Of a stretch of 64,000 nucleotides of DNA, positions 23,310-36,200 are shown in pieces. The notes below the pieces were generated by a model, which had not been told where the DNA came from, searched no databases, and saw only the letters and a list, made by a program, of their open reading frames with translations. How positions within the stretch are numbered: position 1 is the stretch's first letter; each line of letters begins with the position of its first letter. Source of the stretch: Ancylostoma caninum. Lineage: Eukaryota; Nematoda; Chromadorea; Rhabditida; Ancylostomatidae. The stretch covers positions 496,001-560,000 of the forward strand of contig JBAJFG010000009.1 of assembly GCA_037903475.1 (NCBI GenBank), read 5' to 3'. A program made the translations under genes and the position numbers.

Positions 23310-24196
23310 TCATGACATTCGTATTCCTTCTTTTCCTACTATTTCTGGAATCTCATACTCCATTCTAGAGGACTCAGACACCTCGCTTTGATCACTGATG
23401 CTTCCCAACGTCCCATTTTCTGCCCGCATATGGGATCGAACGAATCGCGAAGATTTCCCTGGAATTTGGCACGCGCTCGGATTCGATGGTCTCACGAAAA
23501 TCACTTCCGAAGCAATCTGCTGGTGAATAGCCCTTGATCTGTCGTGCACTATCGCACGAGAGAGTCAATCCAGCGGTTTTATGGTGAACTTCGACATAAA
23601 CGTTGTGGAACAGATCCTGATTTAGGACGCCTCGCTCTGTTAAATTCAATGTTTCTTCACTGACATGTCCTATATACCAAAGACGCTATACCATACTTCC
23701 ACAATGAAATCGTGGCACTGTGCTTACGCAAGTATGGGCATATTGTCCCGAGAAATGTAGCACTAAAAGGAATTCGAAAGAGTAGTTTTTATGAACCTCT
23801 TTAGCAGCATCTTCGCGAAACCAGCATCCTACACACACCTAGTAGCTATTATGGTGTTCTCTCCATTTCACCATTGCTTTTTCAAACCATCGCAGGGATG
23901 AATATGACGAGTTTCCTTGCGCGTTTCTTGCGCAGATACATATCTGTTATCTGTGTAACTGATCGGCAAATGAGCACAAAGTTTCAGTGAGTCTTCCATC
24001 AGCGCCGTGACTCAAGAATGTTCCAAGGATGTTCCTGACCCTCTCGTTTGGACAAAACTTGATATATTTTGCCATTCTTATCATTAATGGTGATGCCTGA
24101 ATAGGGGAAATCTTCAGGACCAAGCCACCCACTTTGTTTGTGGAACTCGTCCAATGTAGAAGGCGGGTACATCACGAGCATACCGGGATTGTTCAT
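23310..24196 (-). pseudogene. Unrecognised broken ORF cluster on the minus strand
   Basis: Two coding-looking stretches lie in a row on the minus strand. 24196-23999 encodes MNNPGMLVMYPPSTLDEFHK and then a Gly/Asp/Asn-rich segment (SGITINDKNGKIYQVLSKRE). 23649-23310 encodes TERGVLNQDLFHNVYVEVHH in one frame and runs on in another. They have varied composition unlike the flanking DNA, but stops and frame changes separate them. I recognise no family. They could be a decayed mobile-element protein or a fragmented gene. Confidence 0.3.
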
Positions 24197-24445
24197 TTAT
24201 TTCTCCACAGTATATCAGTGAGGAGGGAAATCCTGAACCCTAGACGGAGTACCCATGTGCTGAACACCAATTCTTTCATAAAATGAAAGTGCGTATGCGG
24301 TATTTTCAAAGATGTTCTGCTCTAACTTCTCTTGAAAATATTTCAGATTGTTGATTTATTGCAGATTTCAGGATTTTTCCAGAGAGGCAAGCTTAATGCT
24401 GTAGTCTGAGCCCTTTGCCCACTCCATATACTTGAATAGTCTTGA

Positions 24446-24588
24446 ACAAAAAAAGTGAGTCATAACAAGGCCTCGAAGAAACTTTTAAAAATACACTGTT
24501 TTGTTACAACTGACATATAAAAAAGTGAGTCATAACAAGGCCTCGAAGAAACTTTTAAAAATACACTGTTTTGTTACAACTGACATAA
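24446..24588. repeat. 70-bp tandem duplication
   Basis: AAAAGTGAGTCATAACAAGG starts at 24451 and again at 24521. The whole 70-bp unit is repeated almost exactly, which implies a recent duplication. It lies in non-coding DNA. Confidence 0.95.
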
Positions 24589-24599
24589 ATTTCTGAGGG

Positions 24600-26530
24600 C
24601 TGATTTTGGGTAGACTTCAAATTACCATCAATTAGTCTTACTACTTGACATACATATACTTCATACTGCCAATTTTGCTATTTCAACCAATTTATTCTGT
24701 TCCGCTTCATGACTTCTACGGACTACACGTACATGTACTGTAATGTGCAGCTGCTGTGATTTCTCTCTACCCACTCTTCTAGGCTTCAGGCAGACGAGTT
24801 CCACAAGCGTCAACAGAACAGCGATTCACACTTATTCACATTTCAGACCAGTCTGTGTTAATCTGTTGCGAGGAGATATAACATTTTTTAATCCCCATTC
24901 AAAGGAAGATTATACTTCATTGCGATGTGAAGGACAAATTCACTGAAAACGGGTTGTAGGTGAGAAAGGACAGAACTGGATTGTTCTTTGAGGAGGGAAA
25001 GGCCTTCTATCCCTCCAGAAGCCAACAATCTGTGTGCACCCAACAGGACTTTAGTGCAGAGGTGTCATACAGCTAATCACAAAATTCAATCATAAATGTC
25101 TTACTTGAAATTTTGTGGTATTTTTATGTTTGTATGCCCCAATGGGACTTCAGTGAGTCTGCTAATTTCATTTTTTCCTGTTTACATGCTAACCTTAGAG
25201 CTCAGAAGCATGTTGATTTGGTGACATATCTGTTGCTGTTCGGGCTTCCTTTTTCCATTTTCATGATGATTTGCTGTGACTTTCACATCCGAAGCAATGC
25301 TTGTGCCAAACTTCTGTTTTTCTAAAACCCATTCAATGTTTCTTATTTTGAACCTCTCCCAACTTCCCACTCCCGTACTTACTCAATGTTTCTGTTCATC
25401 TTTGGTCGGAATCTGCAGTGAGGATTTACGCTTTCAAGGTTTTTTTTCCTCCAAAAGAAAGATTTGGAAAAAAGTAGCCGTAATTTCAACGTCAGACAAC
25501 GTTCTACATCAGAAATGGTGAAATGAAGTTTACAGAAATCTCAAACATTTGTACCGGTTTCCGTTCCTTATCATAGTATTCTTATTCCAAACGCTGATCC
25601 ATTTTATGGTCGGTGTTTCTTTCTCCAGTACTAACCTGATTCCCTTCTCCATAACGTTTAAAGCGGTTATATGTATACATCTTCACACGTTGGTTGTGCA
25701 CGTTCTTTGCGTTGCAGAATCATCTCACTACGGAGATTTTTTGGACATCCCGTGTCTTCGCATCTTTTTCACTTACCCTAGTGATCACTCATGCGGACAG
25801 TCCGCTTCCTTCCTTGGGCATTCCACGTTTTTTTCCGGCAATATAGCCGGTAGATAGTATAATTATGTCTGCTTTGCCAACTTTCACAGCTTTCTAGCTA
25901 GCTAATGTATAGTCGACTTGCTTTCGAACAGGAATTCCAGCCGCACCTATAAAAGGGTTTCTCTGCTCAGAGTATGATCTGCGAATCTATCGCCCTACCT
26001 TTTCTTTACTTTCCTCAAGTGGCAGGTTAATGGCTTCTTTCGACTGTTCAGTGAGCTCTGACCATTACCCTGTTCAATCTGTTGGCTTATGCTTTCCACT
26101 CTGTCTGTGTCTCTGGGTGCTATTCCCTGAATATATTATAGAATTAGTAGTTACCTCAGGGTATGTGGGATCGATAGGTTTTTAATAGTGGAAAGTTATA
26201 CAAACGTGTGGCCCTAATTGGCTGTAGATAAACTTTGGAAGCGATGGAAATCTACACATTTGTTTTTTTTTTTTGAGGACAGACTCGAACACCCGAACAT
26301 TCGAAAACAAGAAAACCAACCGGTCTTTTTTAATCTTTCCTCCAAGGCACCTTTCTCGTTATAAATTTGAAATATATAACATTGTTGGGCTCCATGCATA
26401 CTTCAGAGTACTTCTTTACACAACTGAGCTTCTTTATATTCGGCTCACGCTCTTCTCCTCGCTCCACTTCCTCATCCTCCGCTTCCTTTACCCAGATTGT
26501 TCCCATTCACTTTCTCGGGTGGCCCTTCGT
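24600..26530. other. Intergenic stretch, nothing recognised
   Basis: T-rich plus-strand ORFs (for example 25549-25857) encode hydrophobic chance-like peptides. I found no supported gene. Confidence 0.35.
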
Positions 26531-26559
26531 TAATATAGCAAATAATGATTTTTCAGGAT

Positions 26560-26719
26560 ATAAATCGAATCAGTGCATAAATAGTTACTATGCTGGTCTG
26601 ATGGAGATCGTGGACAAGTCCGACAAGCTGACACTGAATGGTGTGCATCTTCTCGGTGGATTTTGCGGAGCAGTTCTTCTGCTGAGGATAGCACGGCTTC
26701 TGCCGTTATTAATAAATGT
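26560..26719 (+). CDS. Possible first coding exon with a hydrophobic segment
   Basis: An acceptor (TTTTTCAG, ending near 26559) precedes an open frame that contains Met at 26602 and ends at a good donor (AAT|GTGAGC). The encoded end is GVHLLGGFCGAVLLLRIARL plus LPLLIN, a membrane-anchor-like stretch. It ends in phase 0, which is the phase needed by the P450 exon at 30247. It could therefore be a distant first exon of the P450, with the mariner at 27.5-28.7 kb inside the intron. Against this, the P450 exon already carries a membrane anchor, so the joined protein would have an unusual double anchor. Confidence 0.35.
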
Positions 26720-27453
26720 GAGCGTCGTTTTCTCCATATTGTTCATAGGGAAATCAAGCCGAAGGCTGATATATATTAGTGGTACGATTTCATCAGATTT
26801 TCAATTCATTTCGTTTGGTTCGTTGCATAAACCGACAAAAAAGGAAAGAAATGTTCAAGCACAACACAACCAAATGCGATTTCCGTCTTTAGAGCTTCTG
26901 AACTGTTCAATCTGTTAACAGCATGCTGTTTAAACAGAGAAAAGGTTAAGTAAATTCCATTGTATTATTCTGTATATATTCTGACATTCAAGTCATTTAA
27001 AATACGTAGTTGCGAAATTATGAAATTATAAAAAAATGTGCAAACTAATGGGGTCCCACACTCATAGGTGGATCACGCGTACGTCTTGAATCATTTTCTT
27101 TGCATTGAAAATAAAAATCGCGCAGAAGTTTTCCGTTCTCCTATATCAATCGAATCATATTATAGAATCATCTAGGGCTTTGAGGCTCTAGAAAAATTTC
27201 GAAAAGACAAGGATTTCAGGCACTTCTCTTTACTTCATCACATGGTTTCATTTCAAAAGAAAAACCTCATTACATATTTGACGACACAGTTCTATTTTGA
27301 ACGGCTTGAAAGTTGTGTTACATTGAGAAAAGCACGACATGATTTACGTGCTCTGGAAATCTTTTTCCTTCTTTGAAATTCTATTTCAGATTAGGATAAC
27401 GCTTTAAAGAAGATTCCAATTCTTCATTTTTGCAGTCTGAGTTTATTTCCTTA

Positions 27454-28714
27454 CAGGGGTATCAAAAAGTTTCCGGCCTCCGCTTGCCTGTTCCATATTC
27501 CTGTACTGCTTTGAGAGCGCCATGTAGGGTGAAGCCTTTCATGTTAATTTGCAAAGTTTCATGAGATTTCGTTAAACTTCCCAGGAATAAGAACGTTTTA
27601 TTCAAGCCAAGGTATGGTTATCGCTCAAAAAATGTGTATCCAGCGAGGAGCAACCGACGAATTTTTGTTTTGTAAACGAAATTTATTGAACAAAATCTAA
27701 ATCCGCCCCTGAATTCTGAACGAAGAGGAAGTCTTCTAGCATTCCCACATAAAATTTCGGAACTCAATATTTTTAGTGGAGTGACAATCGGTCAGAAACA
27801 GAGCGACCTCTGATCAACGAGCAGAGACAAGACGAAGACAGATTACTGTCGCTGTAGAAAAAATCACTGAGCGTCGCAGACAGGCTTTAGGTGCAGTAAG
27901 CGCGCAAGGACCTAAGCTATTCAAAACTTCCTTTGGAAATTTTTTAGGCTACCATCTAAGAATTTTAACCTTCGCAGAACATTGAGTCTTTAAAACCTTT
28001 TCGGCGTCCAACAAGAAAATTCCAGTTGAATATTCAGAGAAGATTTTTGGGAGTTTTGTAGAAAACGGAAAGGACATTCTGTAGTATATTGACTGCCAAT
28101 AAGTGGCAAATTCACAGCAAAGATTTGAAGTCCCAAGCGTGGAGTACTGGGTCAGGATGGGCAGATCTCTGAGAACAGTGCGATCGAACACGGAAGCGGG
28201 GGTGAAAATGTCTTGCCCAAAGTTCTGTGCGATAGAGAAAAGATTTTGTCACCTTACCACCTGCATGTAAACCTCAACGAAGTGGATTGCTACAACGCTA
28301 CTTTGATCCACACTTTTCGGAAACGAGTCAAGAAAAATGACGGCAGAAATTCAACCCCGGAAGTCAGGCTCTTCAATGAGACATCACTTTCCACAAAATT
28401 GTATTGCTTCATGACAATGCGAATGCATTTCGCTAATTCGGCCAGTTTGTAAAGACAGTCCAGGGACTAGATACTAGAATCCGTGAGAAAATCTGAAACG
28501 GCACTTCACCGTAACGAAACAAATAACGAAAAAGAGTCTGCGTTGGGTGTTTATGTTCGGCTGATAAAAATTCTTATAAAATTGGGTAAGTTCAATAAAA
28601 TGACAAAATGAAGAGTGTTTTGGTCTTCGATGGATGCATATCTATTTACTCTAAAATTTCACTGCGGCAGCTATTCTGCAAGTGGTTCAGGCCGGAAACT
28701 TTTTGATACCCCTG
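27454..28714. mobile_element. Tc1/mariner-type DNA transposon, decayed
   Basis: The TIRs are CAGGGGTATCAAAAAGTTTC at the left (27454) and its exact inverse complement at the right (ending 28714), extending to about 26 bp. The flanking TA duplications are at 27452-27453 and 28715-28716. Length is 1261 bp. The plus strand keeps a transposase trace, IVLLHDNANAF at about 28.39-28.43 kb, which resembles the LLHDNARPH catalytic motif. The rest is broken by stops and frameshifts. It is a different family from the element at 18651-19925. Confidence 0.88.
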
Positions 28715-28740
28715 TATTTATTTGGTCACTCACTGGTGTC

Positions 28741-28780
28741 AATTTATATATATATATATATATATTTCTATTACATAAGA
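28741..28780. repeat. (TA)n simple repeat
   Basis: A run of alternating TA at about 28747-28766 lies just outside the mariner's right end. Confidence 0.8.
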
Positions 28781-28789
28781 TATAACTTA

Positions 28790-30065
28790 TGCAATCATAC
28801 TACATAAACCAAGCAACTCAACCAATGAAAGTCATCTGACAAACGTGTATAAATTCTGAATTCTCACACTTGACTTCATTTCTATTCCACTGGTTGCGCT
28901 CCAGTTCAATTTGAAACCGTGTTAGCACCGTCACCTCGGTGTTGACCCATTTTAATGGTAACTATGTATTACAAGCCAATTAGGCGCTGCGACTTAACAG
29001 AACTCCTTGACCTTGATGTAGATCCATTAGCGTGCTAGACCGCTTTTTAGGGAAGTAAATAGCGATTGCACCAAATGCCTCTTCAGCATTAGAGAGTACA
29101 TATAGTGTAAGAGTTGCGGGGTTAGAAATAAAATTTAAGGTAAACACCCTAAACCCGACTGTTTCTGAACAAGAAAGAATTCTAATTCCCACTAATAAAT
29201 CCTATTTCCGATTACATTGCCAGACCTAACCTAAAGTCACTCCAACGACTTTCGGAAAGCTGCAATGGCTGTGAGATGTTTTCAGAGGCAAAAATTTCTT
29301 CATGGGTGCTTTAGGATAAATGCAATCTACATATATAACCTCTGTTTCCGAATTTGATCCCATATCTCGTTCACGGATGGTTACAAACCTGCCATGTTTA
29401 TGCTCGTTTATCCTGCACGCACCGCTTTCAACGACGGATCAAATAAAACTAATGATGCATGGGTAAATTCAAGTACCTATCCAGAAATCCTGTTTCGAGT
29501 GACACTTCGGTATCCGGAAAGTTTCCCTTAGAGGGTTGAGAAGAGAAAGTGCTCAGCAAGGTTTTGAAAAGCAACAAAGTCTTACATTTGTTAAAGTAGT
29601 CATATCTAACCTTCACAAATTAATACTCTTCTGAAAAGGTAGCAGTGCCCAAGCTTATAGTAGATTTGCGAGGTCGAATGTTCAAGTTTCCAGAGCATTT
29701 AAAGGTTTCGTTAGATCAGGTGAGTACAAACTTATATGTTTCCGAGGAAAAATTCTGGAATAATTGGAAATTGCCTCACTTTTCGATATTTAGAATTGTT
29801 CTGTAACCCGGTCTGTTGCTTCATAAATGAGAATTGAGGCTATTCCAGTGTAATCTGGATTTTTAGAATTTCTGGATAAATGGCAATAATTCAATGACGT
29901 TCAAAGGTTTAGCTTTTGCTGACGAATTAGGAATTGTTGGTTTTAAACGTAAAACATTTTCATCACCCCGAAATCCTTGAGAAATAAGAGATTTGTAATT
30001 ATGCCATCACCCATAAAATTACCTTACCTTCCCGTACATTGAAGGATGTTTTAAGCCAGCAGGGG
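28790..30065. other. Upstream flank of the P450 gene
   Basis: No exon was recognised apart from short chance ORFs. The true P450 first exon and promoter should lie in this stretch unless the distant 26.6 kb exon is used. Confidence 0.4.
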
Positions 30066-30176
30066 CCGCATGAATCATTGAGGTTACCCGGAGTAAACGT
30101 GTTAACGTGTCCCAAACTTACCCATCGTTGACACGAGAGTCAACACGTTTGCGCCGGGTAATTATGATGATGTATC
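30066..30176. repeat. Short foldback element, copy 2
   Basis: The ends GAATCATTGAGGTTACCCGG and (inverse) ATCATCATAATTACCCGG flank a middle that is itself palindromic (CGTGTTAAC ... GTTGACACG ... GTCAACACG). It resembles the element at 22949-23052. It lies only about 70 bp upstream of the first P450 exon seen. Confidence 0.7.
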
Positions 30177-30246
30177 CAGGCCCAGGTCTTCTAAAGTCTA
30201 TTCATTCATGTATGTATTGTATTATATTTGATGCACTTGATTCCAG

Positions 30247-33200
30247 GTATACTTCCTTTTGTTGTGTTTTGCCTTTTACCTCTCATATGAACTGATCTAC
30301 AAAAGGCGTTGGTTCCCACCTGGGCCGACGCCATGGCTGCTAGCTGGCAACATGCCAGATTTTCTTTTCTGTGAGTTTTCTCTAATCTTTTTTTTTAGCT
30401 TCAAGTACTTTTCGCTACATCCAGCTGCTGTTGTTGAAATACTAATTTTTCGTTTAGGCTCTTCAATAGATGATCTCTTCCAGTCGTGGAGGAAACGATA
30501 CGGTGGTGTGTTCACCATTTGGATAGGTCCTATTCCGCTAGTTATGGTCAGCGACCTGTCGTCAATTAAGAAGTACTTCGTGCAAAACGCTGAACTGTTC
30601 AGTAATAGGTGGCGGAATCATGTTACGGATACCTTCATGGGTGAGCCATTTTCCCATAAAAGAGCGGCAATTTCCATTAGGAATTCCCCTTTCATGTTAC
30701 TTATTAAAACATATGTAGTTTTCCAAGACCTTTGTTCAAAAGAAGGAAGTGGTAGGGTGCGGTGTGAACTTTGACCGTATAGCTGACCAAAAAATGAGCG
30801 CATAATTATGTTTCGTCGTCCTACATCTTGTGATCGCATGAAAATTAGCGATTTCTTGAGAGTGGACGCTGCGATCCGTGGAGTAGTCGCTCGACCACGT
30901 TGAGGGAGCGCGCACAAAGTTGTAGGGAACGGGAATGCTCGTTACGTAACAGCTAGTTGGTGAATTATTGCGATGTCAAGGGGATTGATGGTGGGAGGAA
31001 GATACAGCTTGCATCCTTCGTTCACGTAAGTTTCAGAAGCTAATTTCTTTCTGAGAGGTACCTACAATACCGCCCATAGTTTTTGCGAAAAAATCGGGTG
31101 GCGACGGATTAATCGTTAACAAACCGTCGCAGTACTGTAACTCCTTTGAAAATGATGCTTTTCTAAATCTGAGCACATTTTCGGATTGCTTATCGAAATT
31201 GGAATTGAACAGTATATAAAATTACTTGAACTTTGATTTCAAAACATTTGTTTCTTCAAAAATTTGAAAATTTTTCAAAATTTCAACAAACAGGTCAAAA
31301 TCTGAAAAAACGTCAAAAACCGAGAAAATAATTGAGGAATGAGGCTTCTGAACACGATCATTGGATTTCGCCCAATTCTCGGTTTTTAACGTTTTTTTCA
31401 GATTCTGATCTGATTGCTGAAATTCTGAAAAATTTTCAAATTTTTGAAAAAAGAAATGTTTTGAAGTCAAAGTACAAGTAATTTTATATACTGTTCAATC
31501 CCAATTTCGATGAGGCATCCGAAAATGTGCTCGGATTTAGAAAAGCTTCACTTTGAAAGGAGTTACAGTACTGCGACGGTTTGTTAACGATTAATCCGCC
31601 GCCACCCGATTTTTTCGCAAAAATTATGGGCGGTATTGTAGCTCTCTAGAATCTCTCTCTCTCCCAATAAAAGAGAAAACATGAAATTGTTTTTTTTTGG
31701 AAATCCAGACATTAGCGGCACCAAGTTTGAACGGGTATAGCTATAAACAAGTTTCCAAATTTAATTTTCGTCTCTTAGTGAGAAACAGTTCAAGATGTTT
31801 TGAAGCATCTTTGGGAACTACCAGTGAAATAGTCTTTGACCCAGCGGCGCCAAAGAAGCTGCACTTCCGGTCCAGTTCAAGCCCTTAAACCAGTTAGTGT
31901 GAAAACGTAGGAGCTTAAGAATGTTGTGCTTTCACCTCCTTAGCTTCTATGCATCAATCTTTTCATAAATCTTCAATCATTGGTATCATAATCATAAATG
32001 GTGCTTTTGTAAATTGCGCTGTTTATTTCCCACTTTTCATAAAATATGCAGTTCTAATTAATTTATCTGTGGTTTTATAGGCGGTGTAAATGGCGTCGTC
32101 CAGATCGATGGTCCGAAGTGGCGAGAACAGCGACGATTTGCTCTTCACGTACTGAGAGACTTCGGAGTAGGCCGAGCTTTGATGGAAGGGAAAATCATGG
32201 ATGAGGTCGTTCTTGCAGTTCTGCCTACATGTCTTTTTGAAGGAGTTTTTTTCAAAATCAACATCAATCAGGTCCCTTACCCTCTGTGATCTTTTCAGTA
32301 GGACGAAATTACTAGGATCGAACACCTTTAAATCAAATAAGGCTTCATAGGCGCGTAAGATATCTTCATTAGGCTGAAAGCACATCTTTTTGACCACTCA
32401 TTTTCCAGTGCATGTCTCATTGTATTCGTCTAATTTTCCCTGGTAATTATGCTAATTCACAAGCATTTCTCAGTTTTAAGGTATCCTCTGAAACGGCTTA
32501 GAGTTACACATCGATTCACGTTTTAGAGCTTGAAACATGGAAAGTGGTATGTAGGGGTTTACAGATTGGTATTCTCCTTCATCTGCAATGCATTACTGCA
32601 ATCATATCAATTTGAAATGAAAATTGATTGTGCTTCCGATATTATTGACACCAAGATGTATCAAGATTTTCAGGTGAACGCCTTTGCCGCTTACCTTCGC
32701 TTGAATCAGGGTCGAGTAGCGATGAGCAGTCCAATAGCTGTCTGCGTTGGGAATGTCATTAACAACATGCTTTTCGGGATGAGATTTCCTCAGGTAAGTC
32801 AACAGTACCACGTATCTCTCACGCGGGACATCAATTGATACTGTCTAACAATACATATACAGTAGTGACAAGTCAGTTGCATGTCATTGGCTTTTGCTGA
32901 GGAGATCAATCCCTCGATTACGGGTTTCATAGACGTTTTATGGAATGATGGATAAAAATTGATTTTTCTGGATAAGGTTGCTACCTGTCTGGTTAAAACA
33001 TGACGAGATATTAAGTGTATTTTAACTCGACTATTCGATTTCCAATACAATAGGATAATATCTCGTTCCTGTGATATAGCCTGTGAGGAAAGAAGGGAAG
33101 ATCTGTCAAGCTTCATTCTTCTCGAAGATTCCAATTTTCATACTGATTTCAAAATTATCAAATACTAAAACAACGCATTTAATCAGTTTCTATTCGGTCG

Positions 33201-36200
33201 TATGCATACAGTGGACCCATTCCATCTACAGTACCTCGGGTGAACATGGTTGGGTCCTACAACTGAGATAAGCGTGAATTATGTTCGCGTTGAACAGCTA
33301 TGAAGATACAACAACAATAATGTGTTGTTCGGTTTTCAGAACAATGTGTACCTTATGTCCGAGTTAATTCGGATAAATCAATAATCGATTTTTTCAGCCC
33401 TCTTTTCTGGTCCATTATTAATCCATGACCATCTAGTCTAAGTACAGCTCGCCAAGCTGGGTTTCTTTGCTGTAATACATTCAGTTCTGAGCTCTTGTTC
33501 ATTCTCTAATCCACCTCTGACTGTCACCCCTATGATCAATCGCTCGAGTTTGTACAAAAAATAAGTATCGATCTGCCGGCTATCCAGTAGTTGTGAAAAC
33601 AGGACGTTTTCAGGGAATTGAGGCTTTTGAGTGGTGGGATATGTTGATTACACTATTGTTCCGTAACCATTCTTCTTCTGAATGGATAATGTGGTTTTTT
33701 TACATTGTCGATTGGCTATTAGAATTCGTCACCGATCAATTTGCACAATCACTAATGTCTTTCCAGGGTTCCGCCGAAATGCACCACCTACATTCGTTGC
33801 TGGATCTGCAGTCGAGGCTCGTAATAAATCCAGTAATGGGTCTCTACATAGCCGCACCATGGACAACTGATGTCCCACTCCTGAATGGGAAGTGGAACGA
33901 ACTGATGGCGATCCGGTCTGAACTCTACAATTTTCTCCAGAAACAGATCGACGTGCGTGGTATTCAGTCATGGCTTCCTAGAAGTCACGCATGAACGAGC
34001 ATATCAATTGTTTAGGATCATCGCTCAATTCTCGTTTCTGGTGACGCTATCGAAGATGACTTCACTTTCACCTACATGCGTGAAATGGAGAAACGACGAC
34101 AAACTGGTGCTGACATGGGCTATTTCGAGTAGGTGCTCATTATTGACCGATTTCACCTCTACAATCAATGAAGTTCGCTGTGTTCAGTGACTGGCAGATG
34201 AAAATGTTGCTGCTGGATTTGTTCTTCGCTGGCATGGAAACCACCGTGACGACATTGAAATGGGGCTTTCTGCTGGCTACCATTCACCCGGAAGTTCAAC
34301 GCAAAGTTCAGGAAGAGCTGGATAACCAGTGTGTGGGCAGCTCAGTTACATTGGCAGATCGTCCACGGCTACCGTACACGCAGGCAGTAATTAATGTGAG
34401 TCCTTAAGCATGAAATGGGCGGAATTCTGGGCGTTTTATTTATGCTCTAGATTTATTCTTATCATTAGAATTTTACTAGAAAGGTTGTGATGAAGATCAC
34501 TGCATATATATGTATGACAAATACTCTAGAAAGTTCTGTGTGCATCTATGGCACAATGTTTAGATCTTGTTTGTTCTTCTCCTTTGTGGTCTGTTGCTTC
34601 CTGCGAGAAAGAGGCGGTGCTGCTGCTGTACGATTGTTGGATCCAAACATTTCTTCTTGTACTTTAGTGTCGTTTCATCCATCTTCGCTCTTCTTTCTGA
34701 ATTCTGTTCGTTTTCTTTACTAGTAAGTAGTGATCTATCAATCTTTTTTATTTGGGAAAAATTTCCTGTGATCCGGATTGAAACCGTGCAAGTAATTCGA
34801 AATTGAACAACTTTAAAAAAGAGCGAAGAGTTTGACATATAAATGACAACCAAAGACGAAATGTCTGTTTAAATTCGCCAATCGTATCAAGCCGGTACCG
34901 CCCTTTTCCTCTAAAATTATAAAACCTACAAACTACTCTAATATTTTGTGTTTTTTTCTGGGAATAACGCTACTCGCCCATGCATCTCGAGACCCTCTTC
35001 GAATCATTTTTGCTTGGTACTATGTCCTGATTTTGCTAGGAAGTACCCGGATGGCTCATGCGCTCTACAAGGGAAGAGCTGTGTGGCGAAGCTGCGATTG
35101 GTCCTTTCATCTGACTAGCCAGTCGCAGAGCTTGTCCCCTACATCCCTTCCAGGTGAAAGGCTCCACATACATTAGGCGAAAAATAACTAACCATCTTGA
35201 AATGAATTTTCTAATTTGATTCCTTTCTTTTTAGTGATGACTCGGAAAACTGCAAAATCTTTGAAACAACTTAGAACAATCTTTCCTGCAATGCTTCTGA
35301 AAATTTCCATAATCCAATCAGGTGCCTGTGAGCAGTGATGTAGAATTTAAAAGCACAATTCCTTGAGTGTGTCCTTCTTTTCCCCAAACCTCTGCTTCTT
35401 CCCTTCCACTCTGTTCCCGTTTCACTTTTTCACTTCTATTCCCTTCTTATCAATCCCTCTTTCCTCCTTTTCTCTTCATTTCATCTTCCCCTCCTCAGCT
35501 CATTCCACTGCTGCTTCATCATCCCCTGTTCCGCTACACTTGTTTTCTCACCTCATGACTCCGGATCAATCCCCAGAGTCTCGGCTTCTCCTCGTGTTAC
35601 ACACAGCCATTCATCCATCAATACCTCGTCGGCGGCACGACCTTTACAACCTCTGCATCGTTCGGCACTCAAAAGACGATCAACGCCAGATACTGTACGG
35701 GTAGCTCATTTCTGGGCTTTCGGGTTGTTGAACGAATTGGGGTGCTGTGACGTCATAGGGCGATTAGTGCTGTCACCTTAAGGTTACAACTGGGTAGGTA
35801 TGTAAGGAATTTGAAGTTATTTTGAATGAGTTCTTAATTGGCATCATTTTTTTCCGAAATGAGAGGTATGTGGCAATAATTTTCACTGTTGTATTTTTGT
35901 TTCCATTGATTTTGAAATCGCAATAACTGGGAATTGCGCAGGTTTGGTCTCACGAAAATTTATTTTAGGTAGATAAATCAGTGCTGTAAGCTGAAGTTTT
36001 GTTGGATTTTATAACTCCTGGTCTTTGATTGCCGAAAATCAAAGTATTTTTTCTTTAAAAAAATAGATACCCCTAAGAATCATGCGATCAAATGCTTGAA
36101 CAATAATTTGTTGTAATTAAGATACCCGCAATTTTCTTCAAAGTATATGCATATAAGAGAGTTCTTTTTCTTTTCAGGAAATCCAACGCTTCGCCAATAT

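Noticed and set aside
26214..26399. Possible tRNA on the minus strand near GTTCGAGTCTGTCCTC
   Set aside because: No matching acceptor stem or anticodon arm was found upstream.
35363..35704. Plus-strand ORF of 113 codons rich in Ser, Phe and Pro
   Set aside because: It comes from a CT-rich intronic tract between two P450 exons that join in phase without it.
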